Source: Wolfiporia cocos
Taxonomy: Eukaryota; Basidiomycota; Agaricomycetes; Polyporales; Phaeolaceae
Direction of reading: 5' to 3'
Assembly: GCA_029448655.1 (NCBI GenBank)
Contig: JACCLO010000007.1
Span: 2,852,001-2,916,000, forward strand
Length of the DNA: 64,000 nt
The position numbers and the translations under genes were made by a program. The stretch's first letter is position 1. Each line of letters starts with the position of its first letter. Shown piece by piece: positions 23,001 through 31,721 of the stretch. The notes below the pieces were generated by a model that was not told the DNA's origin, did no database searches, and worked only from the letters and a program-made list of their open reading frames with translations.

Positions 23001-25177
23001 ACCGGCCGTTCGCTCCCTGTTTCATCTATTTGTTTCAGCACTGCTCCTGTGGCGAACTGAGATGCGTCTGTTTCGAGGATGAACGGTTTTTCTTTGTCCG
23101 GTGTTCCTAGCGCGGGCGCCGTCGTGAATGCTTTCTTCATGAATTCGAACGCTTTCTGTTCTTTCTCCGTCCATTGGAACCCTGTCCCTGTGACTGTTTT
23201 TGTGAGGTCAACCAAGGGCCGGGCGTGCGTAGAATAGTGATCAATAAATTTCCGATAGAAGTTCGCAAATCCTAGGAAGGATCTGACTTCTTTGAGATTT
23301 CGGGGAGTCGGCCATTCCTTAATCCCATTGAGTTTCGCTGGGTCCATCTGGATATTTCCTGGGGTGATGACTAGTCCCAGAAATTCGACTCTGTCGACAC
23401 CGAAGGCGCATTTCTCGGGTTTCACAAAGAGATGGTTATCCATCAATCTCTGCAGGATCCGCCGCTCCCGTTCCTTGTGTATTTTCTCGTTTTCTGAGAA
23501 AATAAGGATGTCGTCCATATAAACGAGCACCCATCCTTCGAGGATTTCTTCTTTCAGGATTTCGTTCATCATTGCCTGAAAGGTCCCGGGTGCGTTGCAC
23601 AATCCGAAAAACATAACCGTGGGCTCGTACAACCCTCGGTTTGTTTTGAAGGCCGCTTTCCATTCGTCTCCCTTTTTGATTCGCACGTTGTTGTATCCCG
23701 CTCTAAGGTCCATTTTTGTGAAGATCTTTGCTCCTTTTAGCTTTTCCAGGAGCTCTGAGATCAAGGGTAAGGGATAGACGTTCTTTATCGTCCCTTCGTT
23801 CAGATATCGATAATCTTGACAGGGTCGTAGGCCGCTGTCTTTCTTTGGGACGAAAAAGAATGGTGACGCCATCGGGGATTTTGAAGGGACTATGAATCCC
23901 TTGGCCAAGTTTTCTTTTAGGAATTCGTCTAGCGCTTGTTGCTCTTTAGGCGAGAGTGCATAGACTTTGCAGTCTCTTGGCACGAAATCGGGTTTTAATT
24001 CAATTGCGTGGTCCCATGGTCTCGACGGGGGGAACGCTGTTGCGGACTCCTTGCTGAACACCTTTGCGAAGTTCAGTAGGTGTTTTGGGACCATCTCCTC
24101 AATCGTTCGTTCTGGTTCGGGGGTTTTTTGTGCAAATTCCTGGGATTTCGTTAGCGCTTTCCTGACAGCGTTGATAATTTGTATCTTTGTCCGGAACTTC
24201 TTTCGCGTCTCCCCTTTCTTTCCTATGATTCGAGGGTTATCTTTTGCGAAGCGTCGGATCGCTTCGTACTCCTCGGGAGTGTAGAGCCGCTGTGCTGTTT
24301 CTTCGGGCTGGTCCGTGGATCCAAACCCTTTCTCTCCTCGTTCTGTTTCATCTAGGTCTTCGACCTCTATAATGTCGGGGGTGAGGTGCCGTTCGAAAAT
24401 TATCTGGGCTATTCGCATGCCCGGGATAATTCGATGCGCTTTGTCTGAGTAGTTGAAGACGATGGCTCCGACATCTCCTCGGTAGTCCGAGTCTATGATT
24501 CCGGCTTGTACTACCAATCCGTGTCTGAGGGTGTTGCCTGATCGTCCGGCCAGCCTTCCATACGATCCCTTCGGGATCTTCATTTTTACTCCTGTGGAGA
24601 CGAGTTTCCACCCTCCGGCGGGAATCTCGGTTTCTTCTGCGGCGTAAAGGTCATACCCCGCAGCTTCTTGGGTCCCCCTTGTTGGAATTTTTCCTTCTGG
24701 GGCGACTACCATCTCCACTGTATCCATTCGGATTGTGGCTTCCTGTTTCTTTTCTTCTGCCCCTAGTATTGATCGTACATTGACTGTTTGGTCCTTCCAG
24801 TCGATTGTGGGGTTTTCGTCTTTTAGCCATCCATACCCTAGAATCATGTTTTCTGTTCCGATTGATCCTACCAAGAATCGAACTTTTCGCGTCTTCTTGG
24901 TCTTTGGATATCGTAGTAGTATGGTGGCTTCTCGGTCTATTCGCCCATCTTTGTTTTCGGTTCCGTCGACATTTTTGACGATGATCGGGTTCTTCAAGGG
25001 TTGCGTGGGTACCTTGTATTTTTCTACCACTCTGCTGTGGATCAGGTTCGACATTGCTCCTGAGTCGATTAGTGCGTTGCACTTCACGGGTTTTGCCAGC
25101 GTCATGATTACCGGGATGAAGAGGGATCGATTCTTCTCGAACGAGGTAATTACATGCGCTGCTTTCTCGGAGGGCAA
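20054..25177 (-). CDS. A2 Pol: PR-dUTPase-RT-RNaseH-IN-chromodomain
   Basis: Uninterrupted pol frame of ~1707 codons with the same domain order as A1: PR (ALIDSGAMSN), dUTPase (AAGYDLYAAEE ... RGEKGFGSTD), RT (YMDD), RNase H (ETDASQFATG), integrase (HPGIWG...CAICQQM; SDRGPQFAS; YHPQTDGQTER), GPF motif and chromodomain (YEVEAILADRWKGKKHQYFVKWKGY). The ATG used in A1 is ACG here, so initiation at that codon is not conserved and a -1 frameshift or other recoding from gag (stop at 25195-25197) is more likely. The ~350 codons after the chromodomain overlap ORF3 and are probably not the selected frame. Confidence 0.93.
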   Translation of the reverse strand: MPSEKAAHVITSFEKNRSLFIPVIMTLAKPVKCNALIDSGAMSNLIHSRVVEKYKVPTQPLKNPIIVKNVDGTENKDGRIDREATILLRYPKTKKTRKVRFLVGSIGTENMILGYGWLKDENPTIDWKDQTVNVRSILGAEEKKQEATIRMDTVEMVVAPEGKIPTRGTQEAAGYDLYAAEETEIPAGGWKLVSTGVKMKIPKGSYGRLAGRSGNTLRHGLVVQAGIIDSDYRGDVGAIVFNYSDKAHRIIPGMRIAQIIFERHLTPDIIEVEDLDETERGEKGFGSTDQPEETAQRLYTPEEYEAIRRFAKDNPRIIGKKGETRKKFRTKIQIINAVRKALTKSQEFAQKTPEPERTIEEMVPKHLLNFAKVFSKESATAFPPSRPWDHAIELKPDFVPRDCKVYALSPKEQQALDEFLKENLAKGFIVPSKSPMASPFFFVPKKDSGLRPCQDYRYLNEGTIKNVYPLPLISELLEKLKGAKIFTKMDLRAGYNNVRIKKGDEWKAAFKTNRGLYEPTVMFFGLCNAPGTFQAMMNEILKEEILEGWVLVYMDDILIFSENEKIHKERERRILQRLMDNHLFVKPEKCAFGVDRVEFLGLVITPGNIQMDPAKLNGIKEWPTPRNLKEVRSFLGFANFYRKFIDHYSTHARPLVDLTKTVTGTGFQWTEKEQKAFEFMKKAFTTAPALGTPDKEKPFILETDASQFATGAVLKQIDETGSERPVGYLSQSLTPTERNYEIYDRELLGIVRALEEWRHLLEGAPHRILIRSDHQNLTYWRSAQRLNRRQARWHLFLSQFDLKLQHVPGRKLVMADTLSRLYHLDESNEDNEGITMIPDELVVHAIQIPIIDRIKNANDRDESAEQAIRALGGTGEFPARTTADEWQQMDGILLYRGRMYVPRDEGLRRDIISKYHDTIPAGHPGIWGTTVQVTTHFWWPDMRTMIAEYVRGCAICQQMKPDRNPLKPPLQPIPTREDALPFSQCSVDFVTDLPRVGKYDSMMVIVDHGLSKAISLTPCDKTITSEGAAEIFHRKIYSLYGIPRKIISDRGPQFASKLFKELCKLQGTESAMSTAYHPQTDGQTERMNQQIEVYLRIYCMNDPFQWVQRLPDVEFAHNTRRTENRPAPLEIILGYVPRGFPDYDRVGNVPAAVDRIKKIKEARKMAFIAHELAQKKIAGRFLRELPKLEKGDKVWLDAKNLTIPYESNKLAPKREGPFTITEKMGPTTYRLQLPTSWKVHPVFHAALLKPFNETRAHGPNYLRPPPDIIKGQEEYEVEAILADRWKGKKHQYFVKWKGYATADNSWEDEANLEHSKELIKDYHRTRVRTTPTLENKTVIVCRRLATSFPAVPRPPAVQIIEKADREVRHQEGTPPSIYRLDTPSSGTGPRDLLLAEPMAGRPSSTSRRISPISTARTRTSPRTSSEWRGRSERRERDLSYSPTDLSTDWPPPRRPDYDMRSTTSRIASTLLPIDPNTYHDPPAFSPPTNDAELQGRLILWRAIEYYFHCLPRLREPAEQELETRRHVFLVWEATGDVNHLHARRALGLPQSDSEERIARRLFDDLHQCRALPARSLSEVRGSTNETPPPYPHGRHETFTAPRTTGGIDTTNTSGISLPYGYQRGPRLNNPVDNVAPQVTGSSTAPTIFAELVGSINQVIDRMNAANTSYGELLRPRPSAGTATSTTNRTPRHSDEGSLGDSSRPTNG
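20097..21158 (-). CDS. A2 ORF3: intact double zinc-knuckle protein overlapping pol
   Basis: 353 aa, -1 frame relative to pol, starting ~50 codons after the chromodomain and ending 55 nt before the LTR. N-terminal basic stretch; helical region with LVRMEGQIRAQREGLELL (~residues 75-110); Pro/Arg-rich middle; C-terminal CRQCGSASHWILDC (CX2CX4HX4C) and CRTCGLNQPGHRQNEC (CX2CX6HX4C). Codon-level comparison with A1 shows substitutions overwhelmingly silent in this frame and replacing in pol. The knuckles suggest RNA or single-stranded DNA binding; a second nucleocapsid or an element-specific regulator are both possible. Expression route (spliced or subgenomic RNA, reinitiation) is unknown. Confidence 0.82.
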   Translation of the reverse strand: MSTTRHQLPRRTATPGGADHREGRPRGTPPRRYSPQHLQIRHALLWYRAEGPFAGRADGWTALFDIAQDLTHIYSSYQNITEDLVRMEGQIRAQREGLELLTDRLIDRLAATTTARLRHALNDFEDREHTTPNRPEYVPRPARFFTTNERRRVARPFDFMEGDRVLFPLSTETQRARRTGARDPTPRIPGMGGNGRREPPARPTSPRATPERQRRANSTPPIRRSPSVQSITREEFERGAWEHERDTASLPAWAARNLHRAAHHWRYRHNEYLRDIPSLRVPARPSPEQPCRQCGSASHWILDCPDYICRTCGLNQPGHRQNECRQHFVWRTPTTPSLSGNGDIYNEQDAEAL

Positions 25178-25194
25178 GACCGTGGGCTTCCCTC

Positions 25195-27015
25195 CTAGGC
25201 AAAATCCTGTTCTTCTACGAGCTGTGTTAGGAGCTCAGGGTTCTTGGCTTTCAGGGTCCTAATCGCTGCGACCGCTCTGTTTGCGGTGATGTATTCAGTC
25301 TCCTCCTCAGAGACTTCTTCAATGCGAGCTTCTTGCTCGGCTTCTTCTTCTTCGGTCTTTCGAGTAGTCCGCCTAGGGCGGGCTGGCTTCCTCGGCCTCT
25401 TTGGGCAGTCTCGCGACATATGCCCTGGCTGATGACAGGTGAAACATTTTCCCTTCTTGATGTGATCGTCCCTTTCTTGGGTGGTCATTCGATCTACATC
25501 CATCGCATTTGGATCTTTTGGTGCGGTTGTCTGCGGAGCACTAGTGCGTCCGTTATTCTGGTTCGAGGCTTGCCAAGCCTTTTTCCTGACAAACGGTTTA
25601 TCCCGTTTCAAGAATATCTTGTACGTATTTTCGTAGTACGAGGCGGCGGACTGCCATTCATCAATGGTCGCTGGTAGCGGTCGAACGCCGATGATGTATC
25701 GGGTCGTATGTTCGGGTAACCCTTTCTCGAATAGGGTTATGAGCAACGCGTTTCCGTCCGCGCTGTATCGATCGTACTGGGCCTTCCCGGCCAAGTTGTT
25801 GAACTCGGTGATATAATCATCGATGTCTTTCCTGTCCTGGGTTACGTCCAGGATTTTCTTCCGCGCCTTCTGTACTTCTTCGATGGCTCCGAAGGCTTTC
25901 TGGAAGTCTGCATCAAATTGTGCAAGACTAGGCGGGAAGAATCGTTTCGTCTGGGGGTTCGTATACACCCGGTGATAATTCTGTTTCCATTGGCCCGTTT
26001 TCCCCTTGTTTGAAATATAAGAGAGGATAAAGATCACTCTCTGAACGTCGTTCTGGAACGACGTTTCGTACATCGTAAACCAGGAATTGCACTGGTTTAT
26101 GAAGTTCTGCATGTCGGATCGTTCCCCGTCGAATACATCTGGGGGATTGATCTTTATCATTGGGGGTCGGTAGTACGGGTTCGGCGCCGGAGGTTGGGGC
26201 TGCGGCGCATTTGGTGGTGGGGGCCCGCCTGGGGGTCCTCCTCCTCCCGGGTATCCTCCACCCGGGTTTCCTGGGTTTCCTCCCGGGTTTCCTCCTCCGG
26301 GGTTTGCGGGGGTTCCTCCTCCGAGTCCTCCAGGAGGGGGGGCGTTCCCTCCTCCGAGTCCGAAGTTTCCTCCCAGTCCTCCTCCGCTTGTACCTGCGGA
26401 GGTTCGTCCAAATAGGCCTGAAGGCCATGTTCCTGGGTTTGTCGCTCCCATTCCTCCGCTTGGGCTAGTCCAAGACGGATCTCCTCCGCTACCCATTCCG
26501 GGTGCGTTCTGTGGGGGGTTTCCAAAGAGGTTTGTTCCTCCAGCCATAGGCCCAGTCCCACTCTGCGCAAAAGCAGATATAAATCCTGGAGGGTCCTGTC
26601 CTCCGGTCTGGCTGTTATCTGTTCCTGTAGAGTTTCCAGGATTTCTCCCATCATTTCCGATGCGCTCAATTCCTGCCATTCCCGTGGCGCCCGAAGGCTG
26701 ATTCGTATTTCCATCGGCATCGAAGGTTCTGTTGATGGTTTCGTTTTCGGTCAACGTCGCGGTTGACATCGGAGGGATTTCTCCGAATCGTTCGAACGCT
26801 TCACGCGTTATTTCCCAAGCGGTCGTTCTTGCGGAGGGGTATACTTCTACCCACTTCGATGCCCTATCTTCTCTTGGAATGACAACAATTCCTCCGCGGT
26901 TACGGAAGGCTCCAATGGTGTCAGTCCACTCGTATCGGTTGAGTCTGTAGACTCCCTGAATGTCCTCGGGCAAGAGTTCAATCAGTCGTGCTGGGAATTC
27001 TGGTCCAAATATCAT
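25195..27015 (-). CDS. A2 Gag polyprotein
   Basis: 606 aa, same architecture as the A1 Gag: N-terminal unique domain, Gly/Pro-rich linker (21 nt shorter than in A1, loss of one repeat unit), gag domain, CCHC knuckle CFTCHQPGHMSRDC, Glu-rich tail. The start ATG is 46 nt inside the LTR boundary, as in A1. Confidence 0.93.
   Translation of the reverse strand: MIFGPEFPARLIELLPEDIQGVYRLNRYEWTDTIGAFRNRGGIVVIPREDRASKWVEVYPSARTTAWEITREAFERFGEIPPMSTATLTENETINRTFDADGNTNQPSGATGMAGIERIGNDGRNPGNSTGTDNSQTGGQDPPGFISAFAQSGTGPMAGGTNLFGNPPQNAPGMGSGGDPSWTSPSGGMGATNPGTWPSGLFGRTSAGTSGGGLGGNFGLGGGNAPPPGGLGGGTPANPGGGNPGGNPGNPGGGYPGGGGPPGGPPPPNAPQPQPPAPNPYYRPPMIKINPPDVFDGERSDMQNFINQCNSWFTMYETSFQNDVQRVIFILSYISNKGKTGQWKQNYHRVYTNPQTKRFFPPSLAQFDADFQKAFGAIEEVQKARKKILDVTQDRKDIDDYITEFNNLAGKAQYDRYSADGNALLITLFEKGLPEHTTRYIIGVRPLPATIDEWQSAASYYENTYKIFLKRDKPFVRKKAWQASNQNNGRTSAPQTTAPKDPNAMDVDRMTTQERDDHIKKGKCFTCHQPGHMSRDCPKRPRKPARPRRTTRKTEEEEAEQEARIEEVSEEETEYITANRAVAAIRTLKAKNPELLTQLVEEQDFA
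26157..26720 (-). CDS. A2 ORF overlapping the gag linker (unknown)
   Basis: 187 aa, equivalent of 3783-4367 in A1. The stretch EWQELSASEMM to LEEQTSLETPH (about 55 residues) is identical in the two copies although the same DNA has seven substitutions, all replacing Gag residues. Leu/Glu-rich, no recognised domain. See findings for the counts and the contrary signal in its second half. Confidence 0.42.
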   Translation of the reverse strand: MPMEIRISLRAPREWQELSASEMMGEILETLQEQITARPEDRTLQDLYLLLRRVGLGLWLEEQTSLETPHRTHPEWVAEEIRLGLAQAEEWERQTQEHGLQAYLDEPPQVQAEEDWEETSDSEEGTPPLLEDSEEEPPQTPEEETREETQETRVEDTREEEDPQAGPHHQMRRSPNLRRRTRTTDPQ

Positions 27016-27049
27016 GTGCCCTTACACCGTGGTAGGTGAGGGTGTGATA

Positions 27050-27060
27050 AGCTCGACCTT
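27050..27060 (-). promoter_or_regulatory. A2 self-complementary primer-binding site
   Basis: Minus-strand AAGGTCGAGCT one base inside the 5' LTR, complementary to AGCTCGACCTT at 27386-27396, which lies ~35 nt downstream of a TATATAAA on the minus strand. Identical to A1. Confidence 0.75.
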
Positions 27061-27061
27061 C

Positions 27062-27773
27062 TGTTACGGGTCGAATACCCGTTCGTATATTCGTGTCGCG
27101 AATATAGATCGTTCTTCTGCACATAGGCACGTCGCCGTATGCAAGGCAAATACTCGTTAGATGCCTTCGGGTCCTAAGTGAAATCCTTAGGAGATCGGTT
27201 AATATCCAATACGCGTTAGAGGATATAATCTGTTCAGGTGCGAGTCTAATAGAATATAAGACTCGCCTAAGTCCGAGAAGTCAATGTGCACTTCGAGGAC
27301 TTAGTGGTTCGGTTGCTCGAGAGGGGAATACTGAGCGTAGTTTCCTACGTTTGAGAACGAGTATAAGACCTCTTGTTTGTACAACAAGGTCGAGCTGAGG
27401 AGCCTCGACAGTAAGTACATGAGTTTATATACTACGTTAGGTTTTAGGGGTCAAGTCCGTCCCTGATGTTACCGCTACTATCTACGCTATAGTTCCAAAC
27501 GTTTGATAAGTATGTAGTGATATATCTGAGACAATAGATAGGAATGATGATGGCGGTTGAACGCCATCTGTCAACTAAGAAACGATGAACATGAAACGAG
27601 GGCAGAGTTGGATCTGCCAAGGATGAAACGCGCCCTCTAAGCTAATACAACTGGGGATGCGCCCAGTACGAGTCACGAGTAGCCAGGGGGGTTGGTTGTG
27701 CAACAAGTCCCTGTATCGTATTTACCCAGTGGTGAGTTCCGTCAGCGTTCGAAAAATCAAAATAACTGTAACA
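27062..27773 (-). repeat. 5' LTR of A2
   Basis: 712 bp, near-identical to 19331-20042; the differences I see are the C/T-type changes at ~19394/27124 and ~19802/27534. Holds the promoter and predicted transcript start (27396 on the minus strand). Confidence 0.95.
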
Positions 27774-30700
27774 GGCTTCGATATTTACGAAGCTCGACTT
27801 GCGTTGGGGTTACAACAATGTAAGAATCAAGGAGGGAGATGAATGGAAGACCGCATTCATTACGCCTAACGGCCTTTACGAAGCTGTAGTCATGTACTTC
27901 GGTTTTTGTAATGCACCCAGCACGTTCCAACACATGATGAACGATATTCTAGGTGACCTTATCAGAGAAGGAAAGGTCATTGTCTACCTAGACGACATCC
28001 TTGTGTTCGGAAACGACCTGTTGGAACACCGTCGTATCGTCAAGCAAGTATTACAAATCTTGCAAGACAACGACTTGTTCGCGAAGCCTGAAAAGTGCTT
28101 CTTCGAACAAAGCAGTATTGAATACCTGGGAATGATCATTTCCAAAGGAAAAGTCGAAATGGACCCTAAGAAGGTAGCCGGTGTAATGGACTGGCCTACA
28201 CCTGCCAAGGTGAAGGACGTCCAGGCCTTTGTTGGCTTCGCCAACTACTACCGTCGGTTCATTAAGGACTTCTCCAAAGTGGTTAAGCCGTTAACCGAAC
28301 TGTCCAAGAAAAACACGCAGTGGAACTGGGGACCCGAACAAGCGGAAGCCTTCCAAACTCTCAAGGAAGCTTTCACATCGGCTCCAATACTCCGGATCCC
28401 AGATCAGGAGTCCCCGTTCCGCGTGGAAGCGGATTCTTCTGATTACGCAACTGGTGCGGTGCTATCGCAATACTCTTCGGAGGATAAGCTCTGGCACCCG
28501 GTAGCCTTTTACTCGAAATCTCTATCAGCACCCGAAAGGAACTATGAGATTTACGATAAGGAGTTGCTCGCAATCATCCGCACTCTAGAGGAATCGAGAC
28601 ATCACCTCGAAGGACATCCACACAAATTCGAAGTATGGTCGGATCATCTCAATCTGACATATTTCAAATCGGCACAACGGCTAACCCGGAGACAGGCACG
28701 TTGGAGTCTTTACCTGACAAGGTTCAACTTCACCATGTGTCACAAACCCGGTAAAACAATGCTCACGGCTGATCCTCTGTCACGGAGGCCAGACCATGAA
28801 GAGGGGGTGGAACTCGATAATCGCGATCAAATTTTGCTGAAACCGGAATACTTCACGGTTAGGGCGCTAGAAGCGTCACAGCAGGAGATACAATCAGGCG
28901 ACGAGGACCTTCTCCGACAAATCCGACAAGCCCTCATGGACGATCAAATTACCAAAGATTACCAGGAACTACTGAAAAGTGGTCCCAAGGAATTCGGTAA
29001 AGATCTCCAGGAATGGAACATGGAGGCCGGATTACTCCTCAGACGAGGAAAAGTGTACGTTCCAAAAGAGCCTAAGGAATTACGAACGAAGATTCTGGAG
29101 TTACATCATGACCATGTAACAGCCGGTCACTTCGGACGATGGAAGACCTATGAACTTCTATCGCGTAATTACTGGTGGCCTGGAATGACCACGATGGTAA
29201 AGCAATACGTGGAAGGTTGTGACACATGCCAGCGCATGAAGAACCACAACCAGACCCCGTACGGACCCCTGCAACCGCTCCCAGTACCGGAAGCACCTTG
29301 GGACACCGTCACAATTGACCTTATCGTCCACCTACCACCCAGCGGCGAATTGAAACAATTCAATGCTATTATGGTAATAGTGGACCGATTGACCAAGCGC
29401 GCACACTTCATTCCCACGTCAGACAATATCTCGGCAAAGGAATTAGCAAACCTCCTGTACCTTCGGATTTATCCGAATCACGGACTTCCGAAACAAATCA
29501 TTTCGGATAGAGGACCGCAATTCTCTTCTGAGTTATTCAAGGGATGGTGCGAACAATTGGGAATTCAGAGGTCGATGACGACAGCCTACCACCCGCAAGC
29601 GGACGGCCAAACGGAGAGAATTAACCAAATTCTAGAACAATACCTACGATGCTACATCGACGTTATCCAAAAAGATAACTGGGTGTTCTATCTCCCCACG
29701 GCAGAGTTTGCGTACAACAACGCGGCTAGTGAGACGACCAAGAATAGTCCATTCTTCGTCGAACTAGGAAGGCATCCCAATGCAGGACCTACGGATTTGA
29801 AGCCGACGCAATACTCGGACTTAAATCAATTTGCTTACGAAAGATGGTCAGCACAAGAACAAGCTAAGGCAGCAATGAAATTGGCTGCTGAACGCTGGTC
29901 TTGGTACTACGATCAACATAAGCGCTCGGTACCGTTTAAAGTCGGCGACAAAGTTCTCGTTGACGCCCGTAGCTGGCAAGACTCCGAAAGAAGTCTTAGT
30001 CCACGCTATTTGGGACCATTTAAGATAATTGAACAATTATCTCCGGTCACTTTTAGGGTACACATGGACGAGCAATACAGGGCCTATCACCCAGTATTTC
30101 ACGCTTCCAAGTTGGTTATGTACAAGGACCCTGTGCATCAGAAGAAACCAGAGCCTCAACCAGAAATGGTCGATGGCGAAGAATTATGGGAAGTTGAGAA
30201 GATCTTAGATCATCGTCTCCGCGCAGGAAGAGTTGAATACAGAATCCGATGGAAAGGATTCGGTATCAATGACAACTCCTGGGTACGCGAAGCCGATCTT
30301 GACTCGGCATATGACATTCTGCAGGAATACAAGGCTTCACATGCCATTCCCATGCAGGATGTTCCCCTCAGGCGATCAGCTAGAAGGAAAGAAGCAGTTC
30401 ACGTATTCGATCCTGACAGCGACGACTGGGAAGCCAACGAATGCACGTGGCCAGACGACTGGCCGCAGTATCGCGAGGAATTTGCAAAAGATCCTAAACA
30501 GCGCATGGTTAGACACCCCGACGGGGGATGGATGTCAGCTGACATTAACCAAAACGCGGACCTGAAAATCGTAGTCGGTGAAGGCGGCCGAATGCCGGAA
30601 AAAGGAACCAAGGACTCGGTTGGATTTGACCTGTACACAGCAACAGGCGATGTTCTGCCAGCTCACGGGCAGACAGAATACAATACCAAACTGAAGATCC

Positions 30701-31023
30701 AGGTACTTTTCGGCACTTACGGACGTATCGCACCCCGCTCTAGTCTTGCCCAAAAAGGCATAGACGTAATGGGTGGCGTCATCGACCACGACTACCAAGG
30801 CGAAGTAATCATCATTCTTCGAAACCATTTGGACATATCTATCGATATCCGAGCCGGAGATAAGATTGCCCAGCTTATCTGCGAAGTTGCTAAGGACCCG
30901 CACATTACGCTACACGGAAAATCTTACTTTGAAAAGATTAAATCCGAGCGTGGTACTGGTGGATTCGGCTCCACAGGAAAGTAATCGTTCCATTAGGGAC
31001 AATGAAACCTGAAGAGGGGGTAA

Positions 31024-31721
31024 TGTCACAGATTTGGGACATGCCACTATTTTTCCCATATTTTTACATATTTATCTGGTATTTCTACGACCTTGTAGAC
31101 GTTTACGCTGCTAAGCGCCTGTCTACACGTACACGCAACCAAACAACACGTACACAACGCGGTATACATCCACCTGTCATAACAACACGTACATAACACA
31201 CTTGTACGCGTCAATGACTCAGCGGACTAACCTCCGGTGTCACGCGCCTTACTCATATCCCGATACCAGGCTATGTCAGTACAATTAGATAAGCGGCCCG
31301 CTCGTTATCACATGCCAATGCCCTTACGATTACTCATATCCCGATACCGGTATATAAGAATCACATGCATGGCTTACTAACGTAGCTACAGCCACTTCCA
31401 CAACATGGACCTACGGTCCAAACAAACGCTCTTACTGGTGCGGCCATTACCGGCGCACATGGTCTATTGTAGTTTACGACTTAGCTGTATTAGTTATGTC
31501 TGCGCACAGACCGTCTCTATGTTTGGCTCCCTTACTGGTAACCAAACAAAGCATGTATATAAGTAGGGCTATCACCACGGATAAGCCTTAGATTTGTTCT
31601 CTGCTATCGCATAGTTACATAACATCTCTACTGCGCCTACAAGCGTTTCCTCACCAGCTTCAACAACTCCTTCAAGTCGTTATCAAGCTATAGTGTGAGT
31701 CCCACAACCTTGTTTGTGTCA
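31024..31721 (+). repeat. 3' LTR of B2
   Basis: Starts TGTCACAGATTTGGGACATG after the purine tract GAAGAGGGGGTAA (31011-31023); the likely end is ...GTGAGTCCCACA...TTGTGTCA at 31721 (698 bp). TATATAAGTAGG near 31556 is the promoter TATA. No second copy is in the window, so the right edge rests on the shared LTR end motif. Confidence 0.75.

Larger units (their letters stand above)
19331..27773 (-). mobile_element. Ty3/gypsy element A2, young and apparently intact
   Basis: 8443 bp, minus orientation, flanked by GGCTT (19326-19330, 27774-27778). LTRs of 712 bp differ at only two positions by my reading. Gag, pol, the gag-overlapping ORF and ORF3 are all open. Inserted in the RT of B2. It is the best candidate in the window for a recently active autonomous element. 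Confidence 0.96.
17998..30984 (+). pseudogene. B2 Pol: PR-RT-RNaseH-IN-chromodomain-dUTPase, split by A2
   Basis: 17998-19330 plus 27779-30984; with A2 and one GGCTT repeat removed the frame is continuous (1512 aa). Protease [13 protein letters not shown] begins before the break ([15 protein letters not shown]) and resumes with IFTKLDLRWGYNNVR, YLDD at ~27985; RNase H EADSSDYATGA; integrase finger (HHDHVTAGHFG...CDTCQRMK), core (SDRGPQFSSELF, YHPQADGQTER), GPF motif; chromodomain (LWEVEKILDHR...YRIRWKGF). After the chromodomain comes a complete dUTPase (VGFDLYTATG, GRIAPRSSLAQKG, GGVIDHDYQGEV, GDKIAQLI, RGTGGFGSTG) ending the protein at 30984. dUTPase at the very C-terminus is an unusual position. 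Confidence 0.92.
15643..31721 (+). mobile_element. Ty3/gypsy element B2, 5'-truncated, with A2 inserted
   Basis: Second family B copy: ORF0 C-terminus, gag, pol with C-terminal dUTPase, then a purine tract (GAAGAGGGGGTAA) and a 3' LTR at 31024. The 5' part is missing: similarity to B1 starts at CATTCGTTTCC near 15646, directly after the 3' flank of the oxidase gene. Gag and pol are intact apart from the A2 insertion at 19331-27773. Net of A2, pol spans 4539 nt. Confidence 0.88.
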
